Positions 17,482 through 24,660 of a stretch of 64,000 nt of DNA are shown here, piece by piece. This DNA is from Devosia sp. (GTDB lineage Bacteria; Pseudomonadota; Alphaproteobacteria; Rhizobiales; Devosiaceae): NCBI RefSeq assembly GCF_017307495.1, contig NZ_JAFKHE010000024.1, positions 92,041-156,040 on the forward strand. Reading direction: 5' to 3'. Made by a program: the position numbers and the translations under genes. Position 1 is the first letter of the stretch; every line of letters starts with the position of its first letter. Below the pieces are notes generated by a model that saw only the letters and a program-made list of their open reading frames with translations, was not told where the DNA came from and did not search any database.

Positions 17482-17619
17482 CATCCCCGCGAACGCCGGG
17501 GGACCCACGGCTCAGACCGCCGGGCCGAATGCGGACGGTTCCCGACTGTTGCAGATGGGTCGGCAACACCACGCCGGAAAGCGGCCGGGGCACTGGGTCC
17601 CGGCGTTCGCTGGGATGAC
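17480..17619. repeat. Opposed GTCATCCC...GGGATGAC repeat pair, long form
   Basis: GTCATCCCCGCGAAC at 17480 faces GCGTTCGCTGGGATGAC ending at 17619. This is the same inverted design as the repeats at 24532, 26449, 35341 and 44844, but with a longer centre. Each end forms a small GC hairpin. Confidence 0.6.
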
Positions 17620-17693
17620 GATCGTGGTCCTGGCAGGAAACCACAGAGACAATGGTTGTCACCCACGCCCCGCACCCTGGGCGCGGCGTCTAT

Positions 17694-17815
17694 CGGTGGT
17701 CCCCGCACCACCCCCACCCTCGGTCCCTCCTCTCAAGGGGGAGGGAGGCGCTGGCCGCATCCCACCGTGCTCGCCTGCCATCAGGGGACGCCCTCTCGTT
17801 CTCGCCGCCGGCCTG
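17694..17815. repeat. Long direct repeat, copy 2
   Basis: Second copy of the ~120-bp unit at 17360-17481, in the same orientation and 334 bp further on. The shared core includes AGGGAGGCGCTGGCCGCATC and GCCTGCCATCAGGGGACGCC. The two copies bracket the opposed GTCATCCC repeat pair at 17480-17619. Confidence 0.75.
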
Positions 17816-17867
17816 TGGCGCGCATTCGCCGAGAAGCCGCCTGCCGACGAATGGTGGCTCGTTTGGC

Positions 17868-17899
17868 AAAAAAAGAAGGGCCGCCCGGAGGCGACCCTT
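17868..17899 (-). terminator. Strong intrinsic terminator after the 23-codon ORF
   Basis: On the minus strand AAGGGTCGCC pairs with GGCGGCCCTT (10 bp including one U-G pair, 4-nt loop), followed at once by seven U residues except for two spacer bases (A run 17868-17874 on the plus strand). It lies about 60 nt after the small ORF stop, and nothing else nearby could use it. Confidence 0.85.
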
Positions 17900-17956
17900 C
17901 CCGATTTCGCGGTGTTCGAAGCGGCCCTTCGCCCTCGCGGGGCAGGAAGGCTTCGA

Positions 17957-18028
17957 TCAGGCCAGAGGCTGCTCCGAGCTGCCGGAGATTCCAAAGCCCT
18001 TCGAAACCGACGATTTCTTGTGAGACAT
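17957..18028 (-). CDS. 23-aa peptide with perfect Shine-Dalgarno, unknown
   Basis: Not recognised. ATG at 18028, TGA at 17957-17959. The peptide begins MSHKKSS, has SKGFGIS in the middle and ends EQPLA. It is basic at the start, serine-rich, and without membrane character. Its ribosome site AAGGAGGTGATTCA is fully complementary to the 16S 3' end, stronger than any other gene in this window. A strong terminator ends the RNA about 60 nt later. This combination argues for a real short transcript encoding a peptide. It could instead be a leader or a dual-function RNA. It lies between Omp copies 1 and 2 on the same strand. Confidence 0.6.
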   Translation of the reverse strand: MSHKKSSVSKGFGISGSSEQPLA

Positions 18029-18131
18029 TGAATCACCTCCTTGGGGCTGGTTGAACATGCACCAAAGGTGGGCCCGATGCGCGTCGATGACAAGGGCAAA
18101 CCGGCAACACCCGCGAGCGATCGGCCGGCGC

Positions 18132-18171
18132 AAATCAAAGGCCCCGCCACGGCGGCTGCCGGGGCGGGGCC
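18132..18171 (-). terminator. Terminator of the second Omp gene
   Basis: GGCCCCGCC (18140-18148) pairs with GGCGGGGCC (18163-18171) around a 14-nt loop, followed on the minus strand by UUUGAUUU. It lies 36 nt after the stop of Omp copy 2 and separates it from the 23-codon ORF. Confidence 0.75.
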
Positions 18172-18206
18172 AGGTCGTCGGTGCGATCAGACGATCGCCA
18201 GCCGCA

Positions 18207-18863
18207 TCAGAAGCGGAAGTTCACGCCGGCCGTGATCGCGTGCGAGGTCAGGCCGAAGTCGGTGTCGGTGAGGCCGAGGGTGTAGGTCTTGGTGCCGTAG
18301 TCGCTGTAGCGGTACTGCAGGTCGAGCGACACGTTGTCGGCAACGGCGAATTCCACGCCGGCGCCGGCGGTCCAGCCGGTGTGCAGCTGGGTGTCTTCGC
18401 TCGGGCCCCCAGCGTCGGTGACGGTGTTGTTGGCGAAGGCCACACCGGCGGTGACGTACGGCAGGAAGGCGCCCGCGTCGATGCCGAGACGGCCGCGGAT
18501 GCTGCCGGTCCAGTCGGTGTTGTACGAAACCGCGGCGGTATCGCCGCCGTTGATGTCGGCCCAGGCCACGTCGGCCACGATGCCGGCGACCAGCGCCTCG
18601 GAAACGGTGAAGTTGTAGCCGGCGGTCACGCCGAGCTGCCAGCCCTCACCCTCGTAGTTGGTGCTGGCGGCGTCGTCAGCGAGCGTGCCCCAGCCGTAGC
18701 CGGCGAACGCACCGATGAACGCGCCGTCCCAGTTGCCGCCGGCGGTGTCGACGATGCCGACGGCCGGAGCGGGTTCAGAGACGATCAGGTCGGCAGCCGA
18801 GGCCGCCGACGCGAGGGAGACGCCAGCCACACCGGCCAGCAGAGCAATTGCAAAGCGATTCAT
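18207..18863 (-). CDS. Outer-membrane beta-barrel protein, Omp25/31-like (copy 2)
   Basis: A 218-aa paralogue of the neighbouring Omp genes. It has a signal peptide ending ASAASA, then ADLIVSEPAPAVG, WDGAFIGAFAGYGWG, alternating barrel strands (LDLQYRYSDYG) and the terminal VNFRF with aromatic end. TTGGAG precedes the ATG at 18863. It shares the N-terminal ADLIV.EPAPAVG with copy 3 more closely than with copy 1, so copies 2 and 3 look like the younger duplication. Monocistronic. Confidence 0.9.
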   Translation of the reverse strand: MNRFAIALLAGVAGVSLASAASAADLIVSEPAPAVGIVDTAGGNWDGAFIGAFAGYGWGTLADDAASTNYEGEGWQLGVTAGYNFTVSEALVAGIVADVAWADINGGDTAAVSYNTDWTGSIRGRLGIDAGAFLPYVTAGVAFANNTVTDAGGPSEDTQLHTGWTAGAGVEFAVADNVSLDLQYRYSDYGTKTYTLGLTDTDFGLTSHAITAGVNFRF

Positions 18864-19059
18864 AGAGTCTACTCCAAGAGAGGGAGCCTGATCGCAAGAC
18901 CAGGTCGCCGAGGCCTAGACCCTGAAAACGACAAAAGCGACCTCTCCGATCCCGGAAAGTGTCGCCTTGGTGGCCTCTTGGAGAGAGTCGTAGCTTTCCC
19001 GCCACACCTGTCTCCGGCATGGCGATTTCAAGGCACGAATGGGGAATTTCGGAGAATTC

Positions 19060-19087
19060 GACCCCGCCCGGCGAACCGGACGGGGCC
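19060..19087 (-). terminator. Hairpin with UUCG loop after the third Omp gene
   Basis: On the minus strand a 12-bp stem (GGCCCCGTCCGG with CCGGGCGGGGTC, two G-U pairs) closes an exact TTCG tetraloop. The U run after it is poor (GAATTCTCC), so it may act as a 3' protecting stem as much as a terminator. It lies 25 nt past the stop at 19112. Confidence 0.6.
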
Positions 19088-19111
19088 GACTTCGGAGGTT
19101 CTGTCGCTGAC

Positions 19112-19816
19112 CTAGAAGTGGAAGTTCATCCCGGCCGTGATGCGATCGGTCTGGAGACCGAACACCGGGTTGAATGGACCAGCGCCCACATCATATTCCT
19201 GCTCGTCGTACCAGCTGTGGCGGTACTGCAGGTCGAGCGAGATGTTTTCTGCGACTGAGACGGCCACGCCGACACCGGCCGTCCAGCCCATGTGGGTAGC
19301 GTCAGCGGTCTCGTTGGCAAAGTCGGAGTAGTGGCTGGCGTTGGCAAATGCCAAACCGGCGGTCAGGTACGGCATGAATGCGCCGGCATCCCATCCAGCG
19401 ACGCCGCGGATCGAGCCTTCCCAGTTGATGGTGTTTTCGGCGTCGCCAATGATGGGACCGAAATAGTCAGTGCCCGAAACGTTCGACCAGGCGATGTCAC
19501 CGGCAACACCGAGCACGAAGGAACCACCGACGGTGAAGTTGGCGCCCGCGGTGACGCCGAGCAGCCAGCCGCTGAGATCGAGGTCGCAGCCCTCGTCATC
19601 GGACCCGCATGGCCCGCCCCCGCCATTGGTATGGTCCGCCAAGCCCCAGCCGGCGCCCGCGAACACGCCGACATACGGCCCGTCCCAGTTACCGCCCATA
19701 TCCACGACGCCAACGGCCGGCGCGGGCTCGTCGACAATCAGGTCCGCTGCAAAAGCGCCCGACGACAGACCTGCGGCCATCGCGGACGCAACGAAAATAG
19801 TCTTAGTGAATCTCAT
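19112..19816 (-). CDS. Outer-membrane beta-barrel protein, Omp25/31-like (copy 3)
   Basis: A 234-aa barrel protein with signal peptide (ending GAFA before ADLIVDEPAP), WDGPYVGVFAGAGWG, a loop with two cysteines (GPCGSDDEGCD, about residues 92-102) absent from the other copies, and terminal MNFHF. The cysteine pair may form a surface-loop disulfide. AGGAGG precedes the ATG at 19816. Last of three tandem copies; monocistronic with its own 3' hairpin. Confidence 0.9.
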   Translation of the reverse strand: MRFTKTIFVASAMAAGLSSGAFAADLIVDEPAPAVGVVDMGGNWDGPYVGVFAGAGWGLADHTNGGGGPCGSDDEGCDLDLSGWLLGVTAGANFTVGGSFVLGVAGDIAWSNVSGTDYFGPIIGDAENTINWEGSIRGVAGWDAGAFMPYLTAGLAFANASHYSDFANETADATHMGWTAGVGVAVSVAENISLDLQYRHSWYDEQEYDVGAGPFNPVFGLQTDRITAGMNFHF

Positions 19817-20195
19817 GCTTGCCTCCTACTAGGTAAGGACAGTCAACCATGCCTCCGCCGCGGAATCGAGCGGATTCCGCCCAGTAATCGCTGTGTTTGC
19901 CGGAGTGTTGCAGCGCCGCATCAATGGTTGCCGGTCCACCCGCGACAGAATTTATGTTGCCTGACAGCCCAGTAAGTGGCGAACGCGGTCGAGACGACCG
20001 CCCTGATCACGGCGCCGTGAACTTGCCGGCTACTTGTGGCGGAGGTTCGACAACTGTCTTCACGGCGCGGTGAGGCCGAGCGGGGCAACATCGATTCTGC
20101 TTGCCGGATGGCTGGCGCCCGAATGAAGAAGAAGGCTGGCGCCAGAAAGCAGAACCCCCGGCAGCCGGTTCGGCGCCAGGGGCTCGCTGAAAGGA
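19817..20195. other. Gene-free stretch between Omp copy 3 and tRNA-Val(CAC)
   Basis: No credible gene. Short frames here are not supported by ribosome sites, and the one reading GATGIEPVTPAV is the antisense of the tRNA. On the minus strand CCCCTGGC and GCCGGGGG (about 20156-20185) with TTCTGCTTT after them may end the tRNA transcript. The bases next to 19816 should hold the Omp promoter, which I could not place. Confidence 0.5.
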
Positions 20196-20270
20196 TGGTG
20201 GGTGCGACAGGGATTGAACCTGTGACCCCCGCCGTGTGAAGGCGATGCTCTCCCGCTGAGCTACGCACCC
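20196..20270 (-). tRNA. tRNA-Val(CAC)
   Basis: Full cloverleaf on the minus strand: acceptor GGGTGCG/CGCACCC, D-stem GCTC/GAGC, anticodon stem TCGCC/GGCGG with loop TTCACAC (anticodon CAC), T-arm ACAGG TTCAATC CCTGT, discriminator A and encoded CCA. It reads GTG valine codons. Confidence 0.96.
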
Positions 20271-20334
20271 ATCCTCGGGGCCGCCGGCCGGATCGGCCGC
20301 GGCGGGAATTCGGGGCCCGGTGCATCGGGCCGTT

Positions 20335-20417
20335 GCCATTCGAGCATAGCTCTCATGGCCTTCTCACCTAAGATCATGCCACTGGCATGAGCTTGCCCCC
20401 CTGGGGCCGTTTCGAAG
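20335..20417. repeat. Structured ~80-bp repeat, copy A
   Basis: Starts GCCATTCGAGCATAGCTC, contains TCATGGCCTTCTC and a hairpin CATGCC-ACT-GGCATG, ends TTCGAAG. It aligns along its length with 20631-20710. Stem bases differ between the copies while pairing is kept (see copy B). It lies just after the tRNA-Val(GAC) 3' end. Confidence 0.7.
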
Positions 20418-20419
20418 GA

Positions 20420-20494
20420 TGGTGGGTGTAACAGGGATTGAACCTGTGACCCCTACCATGTCAAGGTAGTGCTCTCCCGCTGAGCTATACACCC
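20420..20494 (-). tRNA. tRNA-Val(GAC)
   Basis: Full cloverleaf on the minus strand: acceptor GGGTGTA/TACACCC, D-stem GCTC/GAGC, anticodon stem CTACC/GGTAG with loop TTGACAT (anticodon GAC), T-arm ACAGG TTCAATC CCTGT, encoded CCA. It reads GTC/GTT codons. It differs from the neighbouring Val(CAC) gene mainly in the acceptor and anticodon stems. Transcription from upstream through both tRNAs is possible. Confidence 0.96.
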
Positions 20495-20630
20495 ATCACT
20501 TCGCCGCACCGCCGGGCGCCGCCCGCCGTTGCGAGCGGGGATAGACCATAAAACCCGTTTGCGGGTCAAGGGTCAATTCCGGGGGTGGAAAAGGAGGGCC
20601 GCAAGGTTGCTTTTCGTCGCTCTCCGGCGA

Positions 20631-20710
20631 GCCATTCGGGCACAGCTCTCATGGCCTTCTCGCCTCAGATCGCTCCACTGGAGCGATGCGGCCTACGGGA
20701 CGGCTCGAAG
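20631..20710. repeat. Structured ~80-bp repeat, copy B
   Basis: Starts GCCATTCGGGCACAGCTC, contains the identical TCATGGCCTTCTC, then hairpin CGCTCC-ACT-GGAGCG, and ends CTCGAAG. Compared with copy A the stem is changed on both sides and the ACT loop is constant. The first small stem GAGC/GCTC becomes GGGC/GCTC, with a G-U pair. A CCCCTC-type palindrome (20711-20765) follows directly. Confidence 0.7.
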
Positions 20711-20775
20711 CCCCTCATCCGGCGCTTCGCGCCAACTTCTCCCTCAAGGGGAGAAGGAAGCCCCGGGGGGAGGAA

Positions 20776-21135
20776 TCACGCCGCGAGCAGGCGCTCGACC
20801 TCGTGCACCAGGTCCTTGAGGTGGAAGGGCTTGCTGAGCACCGAGGCATCCCGGGGCGCCTCCGAGTCGGGATTGAGCGCGACGGCGGCAAAGCCGGTGA
20901 TGAACATCACCTTGAGGTCGGGGTCCAGTTCGGTAGCGCGGCGGGCCAGCTCGATGCCGTCCATCTCCGGCATCACGATATCGCTGAGCAGCAGCGAGAA
21001 CGGCTCCTCGCGCAGCCGTTCATAGGCCGACCTGCCGTTGTCGAACGAGACGACCTCGTAGCCGGCGGTCTTGAGGGCGCGGGTGAGGAACTGGCGCATG
21101 TCGTTGTCGTCCTCGGCCAGCAGAATGCGCTTCAT
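20776..21135 (-). CDS. cpdR: CpdR-type single-domain response regulator
   Basis: A 119-aa receiver domain with no output domain. Acidic pocket AEDDND at residues 7-12, phospho-acceptor Asp52 in LLLSDIVMPEMDG, Thr in MFITGFAAVAL and Lys in LSKPFHLKDL. The sequence is close to Caulobacter CpdR, including EVVSFDNGRSAYERLREEPF. There CpdR, phosphorylated through CckA-ChpT, steers the ClpXP protease to cell-cycle substrates. The ATG at 21135 is preferred, GAGAGAAG lying 3 nt before the upstream twin ATG at 21138. It is divergent from the N-formylglutamate amidohydrolase gene. Confidence 0.93.
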   Translation of the reverse strand: MKRILLAEDDNDMRQFLTRALKTAGYEVVSFDNGRSAYERLREEPFSLLLSDIVMPEMDGIELARRATELDPDLKVMFITGFAAVALNPDSEAPRDASVLSKPFHLKDLVHEVERLLAA

Positions 21136-21326
21136 CATCTTCTCTCGCGGTCCCCGTTTCCGGCGTTCTGCCGGTACTCTAGGAGCTGATGTTTAATGCA
21201 AGTTTTCCCGATCGGAAACCGGCACCAGCCAAACGTCAACATCCGGCTGACGGCTTATGGACATTCGTCAGGCGGCGCGGCACATTAAATGCCATGACGA
21301 GGCGCTTCGGCGCGTGGGGAGCCCCG

Positions 21327-22223
21327 GTGCAGTCCGACTATTGGGACAGGCCAGCATTCGAGACCATCCGGCCCCGCCGGGTGACGGCCCCGCTGGTTTT
21401 CAGCTCCGCCCATTCCGGCCGCGACTATCCCGAGCGCTTCCTGCAGATGACCCGGCTCGACCACCTGTCGATCCGCCAGTCCGAGGACGCCTTCGTCGAC
21501 GAACTGTTCGCCCGCGCGCCGCACCTCGGCGCGCCGCTGGTCCGGGCGCATTTTCCGCGTGCCTATCTCGACGTCAACCGCGAGCCCTGGGAACTCGATC
21601 CCACCATGTTCGTCGAACCGCTCTCGGACCGGTTCAACACCACCAGTCCCCGCGTCGCCGCCGGGCTGGGCACGCTGGCCCGGGTGGTGGCAGAGAACAA
21701 GCCGATCTATCGCGAGCGGCTGACGCTGGACGATGCGCGGATGCGCATCGAGGGCATCTACCAGCCCTACCACGCCACCCTGCAGCGCCTGCTCACCGAG
21801 GCGCACGGCAGCTTCGGCGTCGCGGTGCTGATCGACTGCCACTCGATGCCGCGGCTGTCGCGCTCCGGCGACCGGCTCGGGCCCGACATCGTGCTCGGCG
21901 ACCGCTACGGCACGACCTGCGCGCCGATTCTCGCCGACCTGGCCGAGATGATCTTCGCCGGCGCCGGACTGCGCGTGGCGCGCAACCGGCCCTATGCCGG
22001 CGGCTTCTGCACCCGCACCTACGGGCGCCCCCAGCACGGCGTGCATGCGCTGCAGATCGAGATCAGCCGGCACCTCTACATGAACGAGGTCACGCTGGAA
22101 AAGAATGACGGCTTTGCCGCCATGCGGCAGCTCGTCGACCGACTGCTGACGACGCTGATCGCCATGGACCCGGGGCTGTTGCAGCCGGCCGTGCCGGCGG
22201 GACAAAGATACGCTGCGGAGTGA
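21327..22223 (+). CDS. N-formylglutamate amidohydrolase family
   Basis: Zn-dependent hydrolase of the HutG/FGase family, which releases formate from N-formylglutamate. About 298 aa. Family motifs are SSAHSGRDYPERF (His ligand), SEDAFVDELF, AYLDVNREPWELDP, IDCHSMP and the RPYAGGF segment. No other histidine-degradation gene is near, so the true substrate is uncertain. The start is uncertain: GTG at 21327 follows GGGGAG by 5 nt; ATG at 21294 has no ribosome site; ATG at 21189 has AGGAG only 3 nt away and would add 46 residues over the cpdR promoter. Confidence 0.87.
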   Translation: MQSDYWDRPAFETIRPRRVTAPLVFSSAHSGRDYPERFLQMTRLDHLSIRQSEDAFVDELFARAPHLGAPLVRAHFPRAYLDVNREPWELDPTMFVEPLSDRFNTTSPRVAAGLGTLARVVAENKPIYRERLTLDDARMRIEGIYQPYHATLQRLLTEAHGSFGVAVLIDCHSMPRLSRSGDRLGPDIVLGDRYGTTCAPILADLAEMIFAGAGLRVARNRPYAGGFCTRTYGRPQHGVHALQIEISRHLYMNEVTLEKNDGFAAMRQLVDRLLTTLIAMDPGLLQPAVPAGQRYAAE

Positions 22224-22240
22224 GGTACACCGCGCCCCAG

Positions 22241-22322
22241 AAAAACGGGCCGCCGGAGCGGCCCAGTCAAGGGAGGAAACGATTGGCAGCCAGACGCCTG
22301 GGCCCAAGTCGCGGCGAAGGTT
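22241..22322 (-). ncRNA. mmgR: suhB/MmgR-type (alpha-r8) small RNA
   Basis: On the minus strand: a hairpin with stem CCAG-GCGT-CTGG, a single-stranded TTTCCTCCCTT, then terminator GGGCCGC-TCCG-GCGGCCC followed by GTTTTT (T run 22241-22245). This order, the pyrimidine-rich anti-Shine-Dalgarno stretch and the place between an N-formylglutamate amidohydrolase gene and an inositol-monophosphatase-family gene fit the suhB RNA family, known as MmgR in Sinorhizobium, where it limits polyhydroxybutyrate granules. The 5' end is estimated from the family length of about 77 nt. Rest of the 22224-22522 gap: no gene. Confidence 0.8.
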
Positions 22323-22522
22323 TCGAGCCGCCCATCCATCATGCACCTTCCGGAGTGAACTGATTTGCGCACCGGAACAAGGCGAACTGAAGTCATCAAC
22401 AGGAAATTCGCAACCCTGTTGCAAAAATGATTCAGGACTGCCAAGCACTATTCGGCGCGGCCGGTTCAAAGCAGCGGCTAATGTGCTGTGAAACTTAAAC
22501 AAAAGCCGGCGCGGGGGCCTGC

Positions 22523-23329
22523 ATGACCGATACTCTTCTTGGCGGGCTCGACGCCGACCTGGTTGGCCGCACGCTGCTCGATGCCGCCGAAATTGCGGCG
22601 GAGCACACCCTGCCCCGCTTCCGCTCGGGCCTTGCGGTGGACAACAAGCTCGAACAGGGCTTCGACCCGGTGACCGAAGCCGACCGCGAGGCGGAGCGCG
22701 CCATCCGCGAGCTGCTCGGCGAGCGCTTCCCGGAGCACGCCATCATCGGCGAGGAGTGGGACGACAAGCAGGGGAGCGGGCGCTTCGCCTGGATCATCGA
22801 CCCCATCGACGGCACTCGCGCCTTCATCACCGGCGTGCCGGTCTGGGGCACGCTGGTCGGGCTGACCGTCGATGGCAAGGCCGTCGCGGGCCTCATGGCG
22901 CAGCCCTTCACCGGCGAGATCTACATGAGCCTCCCCGGCGAGGCGAGCTACTACCGCGGCTTCGACAAGGAGCCGATGCACACGTCGCGGGTCACCGAGC
23001 TCGGCAAGGCCAAGCTGACCACCACGTCGCCTGACCTGTTCGAGCAGAACGGCCTCACCGGGCCGTGGGACCGGCTGCGCGGCAAGGTACTGACCACGCG
23101 CTACGGGCTCGATTGCTACGGCTATGCGCTGATGGCTGCCGGCCACATTGATCTCGTCGTCGAGGCGGCGCTGAAGGATGTCGACATCTGCCCGCTGATT
23201 CCGCTGATCGAGAACGCCGGCGGGGTAGTCACCACGTGGGACGGCGGCCGTGCCGAACAGGGCGGCAACTGCGTCGCCGCGGCGACGCCGGAACTGCACG
23301 CGGCGGCGATGGCAGCGCTCAGGGGGTGA
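22523..23329 (+). CDS. hisN: Histidinol-phosphatase (inositol-monophosphatase family)
   Basis: A 268-aa Mg-dependent phosphatase. Metal-binding motifs: EEW at residues 73-75, WIIDPIDGTRAFITG at about 90-104, and late DVDICPLIPLIENAGG. The GTRAFITGVPVWGTL form is typical of the HisN subgroup, which dephosphorylates histidinol phosphate in histidine synthesis. SuhB-like inositol phosphatase remains an alternative. GGGGG precedes the ATG. It is convergent with the lysophospholipase-like gene, with a palindromic repeat block between. Confidence 0.88.
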   Translation: MTDTLLGGLDADLVGRTLLDAAEIAAEHTLPRFRSGLAVDNKLEQGFDPVTEADREAERAIRELLGERFPEHAIIGEEWDDKQGSGRFAWIIDPIDGTRAFITGVPVWGTLVGLTVDGKAVAGLMAQPFTGEIYMSLPGEASYYRGFDKEPMHTSRVTELGKAKLTTTSPDLFEQNGLTGPWDRLRGKVLTTRYGLDCYGYALMAAGHIDLVVEAALKDVDICPLIPLIENAGGVVTTWDGGRAEQGGNCVAAATPELHAAAMAALRG

Positions 23330-23338
23330 CGGATCGTC

Positions 23339-23480
23339 CCCTCATCCGTCTCGCTTCGCTCGCCACCTTCTCCCTCGAGGGGAGAAGGAAGAAGGCGCGC
23401 CGCCTCGCCGCTGGGGCACCGTGTCCCCTCTCCCCTTGAGGGAGAGGGTGGATCGCGCGAAGGCCGGGACGGGTGAGGGG
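23339..23480. repeat. Palindromic repeat block between convergent genes
   Basis: Two CCCCTCATCC...CTCCCT/GGGGAGAAGG type units in opposite order (CCTTCTCCCTCGAGGGGAGAAGG near 23370 and CTCTCCCCTTGAGGGAGAG near 23432). It fills the gap between the hisN stop and the next gene's stop, the favoured place for this repeat class in the window. Confidence 0.65.
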
Positions 23481-23484
23481 ACGC

Positions 23485-24459
23485 CTACGTGCTCTGCTCG
23501 GTCACGAACGCATCGAAGGCGGCGAAGACCTGCGCGCGGATGGCGTCGTTTTCCATGAACATCTCGTGCCGGGCGCCGGGCACGACGACGTGCCGGCCGG
23601 TGCGCATCCTGAGGCCAAGGGTCTCGATGGCGTTGGTCGACACGATCTGGTCCTGCGCCGCCGCCAGCATCAGCACCGGGATGCGCACCGCGCCGGGGAA
23701 CTGGTCGGTGGCCGCACCGGCCATGGCGGCGAAGGCGGACGCGGCCCAGCGCACGGTCGGAGCCCCGATGGTGAGGTCCGGCCGGGCCTTCAGCACCTCG
23801 CTGCTGCGATTGAAGCGGACGGGATCGGAGGTCAGCGGATTGCCGGCAAAGCTCTGCTCGGTCTGCGGCTTGTCGCCCGGCCGGCCGATCGGAAGGCGTC
23901 CGAGCCCGAGACTGGCGAGCGTGCCGGCCAGCCGCGCCATGCCGGCCATGCCGAAGGGCTGCCCGTCGAGGCCGACCATCGGCGCGGAGAGGAAGATGCG
24001 CTCGAACATCATGCGGTCGCGGATGCCGGCGTACAGGCTGACCAGCCCGCCCATCGAGTGGCCGACGAGATAGTAGGGCGCCGGGCAATCGGGCAGCAGG
24101 ATCGAGCCGTGGAAGGCCTTGAGGTCCTCCCAGTAGTCGTCGAAGCGCCGGACGTAGCCCAGTCGCGGGTTACCGATCAGCCGCTGGCTGCCGCCCTGCC
24201 CGCGCCAGTCGAAGGTGGCGACGGCAAAGCCGCGCGACTGGAAATCGGCGATCGTCTCGAAATACTTCTCGATGAACTCGCAGCGGCCCTGCACAAGGCA
24301 GATGGTGCCGCGCGGCGCGCCCTGCCCCTTGGGAAAGGTGGCATAGCGCAGCCGGATCTTGTCGGCGGCCTCGAAATAGCCGACGCGGGCCCCCTCGGGC
24401 ACCGGGTTGGAGGGCACCACGGCAAGTGTTGGTCCGTTGGGATCGACGATGGCGTTCAT
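23485..24459 (-). CDS. Alpha/beta hydrolase, lysophospholipase (PldB-like)
   Basis: A 324-aa serine hydrolase predicted to act on lysophospholipid or monoacylglycerol esters. Nucleophile elbow GHSMGG at about residues 132-137, WRGQGGS upstream, acid residue in AAAQDQIV and the catalytic His in PGARHEMF. No signal peptide, so it is cytosolic or peripheral. AAGGAA precedes the ATG at 24459. Monocistronic and convergent with hisN. Confidence 0.85.
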   Translation of the reverse strand: MNAIVDPNGPTLAVVPSNPVPEGARVGYFEAADKIRLRYATFPKGQGAPRGTICLVQGRCEFIEKYFETIADFQSRGFAVATFDWRGQGGSQRLIGNPRLGYVRRFDDYWEDLKAFHGSILLPDCPAPYYLVGHSMGGLVSLYAGIRDRMMFERIFLSAPMVGLDGQPFGMAGMARLAGTLASLGLGRLPIGRPGDKPQTEQSFAGNPLTSDPVRFNRSSEVLKARPDLTIGAPTVRWAASAFAAMAGAATDQFPGAVRIPVLMLAAAQDQIVSTNAIETLGLRMRTGRHVVVPGARHEMFMENDAIRAQVFAAFDAFVTEQST

Positions 24460-24531
24460 GGCGATTCCTTAGCGGATTCCGGCGCTTCGCAATATGGTGT
24501 GCATGGCACGCGGCGGCCTTCTTCACCAGCC

Positions 24532-24609
24532 GTCATCCCAGCGAAAGCTGGGACCCAACCATCCACCTGCGCGGGCTGAGAAATGGGTCCCCGCTTTCTG
24601 AGGGATGAC
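24532..24609. repeat. Opposed GTCATCCC...GGGATGAC repeat pair
   Basis: GTCATCCCAGCGAAAGCTGGGACCC faces GGGTCCCCGCTTTCTGAGGGATGAC in a 78-bp unit. Each half is a small hairpin closed by GAAA. Other copies: 26449, 35341, 44844. Confidence 0.65.
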
Positions 24610-24660
24610 AGCCTGTAGGAGTGACGATGGTACCCATGGGCAGCCAATCGCCACGCCCCA

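Noticed and set aside
17350..18100. CRISPR-like array from repeated CCCTC/GGGAG units
   Set aside because: Only two long copies with no regular spacers and no cas genes; the repeats are palindromic intergenic elements.
20036..20239. Plus-strand frame ending MVGATGIEPVTPAV
   Set aside because: The end is the antisense of tRNA-Val(CAC); this peptide is a well-known false annotation over tRNA genes.
22076..22444. 122-codon frame over the MmgR-type RNA
   Set aside because: Its end enters the amidohydrolase gene, while the region has an RNA terminator and family-like RNA features.
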